This document shows positions 62,987-64,000 of a stretch of 64,000 bases of DNA, piece after piece. The first letter of the stretch is position 1. Each line of letters begins with the position of its first letter. This DNA comes from Syntrophobacter fumaroxidans MPOB (GTDB lineage: Bacteria; Desulfobacterota; Syntrophobacteria; Syntrophobacterales; Syntrophobacteraceae). A program made the position numbers and the translations under genes. Below the pieces are notes generated by a model. That model was not told the DNA's origin. It did no database searches and saw only the letters and a list, made by a program, of their open reading frames with translations. Where the stretch lies: NCBI RefSeq assembly GCF_000014965.1, contig NC_008554.1, positions 4,328,001 to 4,392,000 on the forward strand, in the 5' to 3' direction.

Positions 62987-64000
62987 ATGAGAGAAGTGGT
63001 AATCCTGGGAGCAGCCCGCACCATCGGCGGACAATTCGGAGGTTCGCTGCAAAACGTGACCGCGCCGGAACTTGGGGCCGCCGCCGTCCGGGAATCGATC
63101 AAACGTTCCGGGATCCCATCGGACGTCGTCGAACAGACAATTTTCGGCAATGCGTGGCAGGCGGGAGTGGGTCCCAATGCGGCCCGCTTGAGCGCGGTCA
63201 TGGGCGGTGTTCCGGTGGACGCCCCGGCGGTGTCGGTCAACGTCCGTTGCGGTTCGAGCCTCCAGGCATTGATCCTGGGCGCCCAGGCCATAAAGGCCGG
63301 GGACGTGGACACCGTTCTGGTCGGCGGGACCGAAAACACCAGCCAGATCCCTTACGGCCTTCCCCGCGCGCGGTGGGGCTACCGGATGGGCAACGGCGAG
63401 ATCCTGGACCTGATGCACAAGGATGGATTTCGCTGTCCGCTTGGGGGCGGTCTCATGGGCGAGATCACCGAATGGCTCGCCGAGGAGAAGGGAATTTCCA
63501 GGGAGGAGCAGGATGCCTTTGCCGCCGAATCCCACAACAAGGCGGAAGCGGCTGCGGCGGCGGGGAAGTTTCGTGATGAGGTCGTTCCCATCGAGATCAG
63601 GGGGAAAAAGGGTGAGGTCACCTTGGTGACGGATGAAGAGATTTTCCGAAAGGGCGTGACCGGGGAGTCTCTCGCCAAGCTGCCGCCTGTTTTCAAGAAG
63701 GGAGGCACGGTCACTGCCGGGAATGCCTGCGCCTTGTGCGACGCGGCTTCCGCCGCGGTGATCATGGAGCGGGGCCGGGCCAGGTCAATGGGGCTCAAGC
63801 CCCTGGCCCTGCTGAGGGGATATGCTTTCGTGGGGATCGATCCCGCGCGATTCGGGCTTTCGCCGGTCAGGGCCATCCCGGCGGCGCTCAAGCAGGCGGG
63901 TCTCGGACTCGGGGACATGGACCTCATCGAGCTCAACGAGGCCTTTGCGGCCCAATATCTTGCCTGCGAGCGGGAGCTTAAGCTGGATCGAACGAAAGTC
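62987..64000 (+). CDS. Thiolase (acetyl-CoA acetyltransferase family), 3' end beyond the window
   Basis: The first 338 residues of a thiolase. It has ARTIGGQFGGSL, the nucleophile Cys in VNVRCGSSLQAL, GGTENTSQIPYGLPRARWGYRMG, and the C-terminal NEAFAAQYL with catalytic loop elements. The frame is open to the end of the window. GGAAGGAG is 6 nt before the ATG. As the last visible gene of the operon it should cleave a 3-ketoacyl-CoA, consistent with beta-oxidation-like breakdown of the pathway product. Confidence 0.93.
   Translation, partial: MREVVILGAARTIGGQFGGSLQNVTAPELGAAAVRESIKRSGIPSDVVEQTIFGNAWQAGVGPNAARLSAVMGGVPVDAPAVSVNVRCGSSLQALILGAQAIKAGDVDTVLVGGTENTSQIPYGLPRARWGYRMGNGEILDLMHKDGFRCPLGGGLMGEITEWLAEEKGISREEQDAFAAESHNKAEAAAAAGKFRDEVVPIEIRGKKGEVTLVTDEEIFRKGVTGESLAKLPPVFKKGGTVTAGNACALCDAASAAVIMERGRARSMGLKPLALLRGYAFVGIDPARFGLSPVRAIPAALKQAGLGLGDMDLIELNEAFAAQYLACERELKLDRTKV

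Overview
The window (about 60% G+C, 64 kb) looks like chromosome of a sulfate-reducing or syntrophic deltaproteobacterium, most likely of the Syntrophobacter group. This is inference from content: a selenocysteine-type NiFe hydrogenase, a YeiH-like anion exporter, a CstA carbon-starvation transporter, many two-component and surface-glycan genes, and a beta-oxidation-like catabolic cluster. No rRNA, tRNA, CRISPR array, prophage or autonomous insertion sequence was seen. Genes sit in short operons separated by long spacers rich in palindromic repeats.

Layout. 1-764: 3' end of an Mvh-type NiFe hydrogenase large subunit whose apparent stop (TGA at 669) is read as selenocysteine. 1130-4559: a small zinc-ribbon protein and a three-gene operon of a YeiH-type exporter with two small membrane proteins. 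4560-6279: gene-free, with an inverted-repeat-bounded element carrying six 32-bp tandem repeats. 6280-11620: cstA, an alpha/beta hydrolase, a tiny membrane protein and an oppDF ATPase pair without its permease. 11971-14745: a glycoside-hydrolase-like/GT2 fusion behind a textbook sigma-54 promoter. 15186-21157: the 2-oxoglutarate dehydrogenase complex (E1, E2, E3), with a repeat element between E1 and E2. 21396-31803: a surface-glycan region with paired glycosyltransferase-like proteins, an acyltransferase, a secreted glycoside hydrolase, a PIG-L deacetylase, an ABC exporter and UDP-xylose synthase. 31988-41426: sirtuin, a CdiI-like orphan immunity protein, a BASS transporter, a hotdog thioesterase, a MESH1-like ppGpp hydrolase, a methyltransferase, an HD-GYP response regulator, an L,D-transpeptidase and lspA. 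41861-57815: hybrid histidine kinase, LarA-like protein, methyltransferase, an aminotransferase behind an attenuator-like leader, a universal stress protein, a DUF4139-like protein, a 4HB-type sensor, kup, a membrane protein and a GntR regulator. 58304-64000: a catabolic operon of a dienoyl-CoA-reductase-like flavoenzyme, an MBL hydrolase, a maleate-isomerase/arylmalonate-decarboxylase-like enzyme, an Asp/Glu-racemase-like protein and a thiolase running off the end.

How the parts connect. Perfect palindromes built on TTGTTAACAA lie in front of the LarA-like gene (44224), the membrane protein at 55542 (56599) and the catabolic operon (58006), while an FCD-type GntR regulator is encoded at 57105-57815 beside two of them. 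I infer one regulon for an unidentified hydroxy or dicarboxylic acid substrate. Other regulatory features of note are the SECIS-like hairpin, the sigma-54 promoter with paired upstream repeats, a Trp-containing leader peptide with mutually exclusive hairpins in front of the aminotransferase, and a family of four TIR-bounded intergenic elements.
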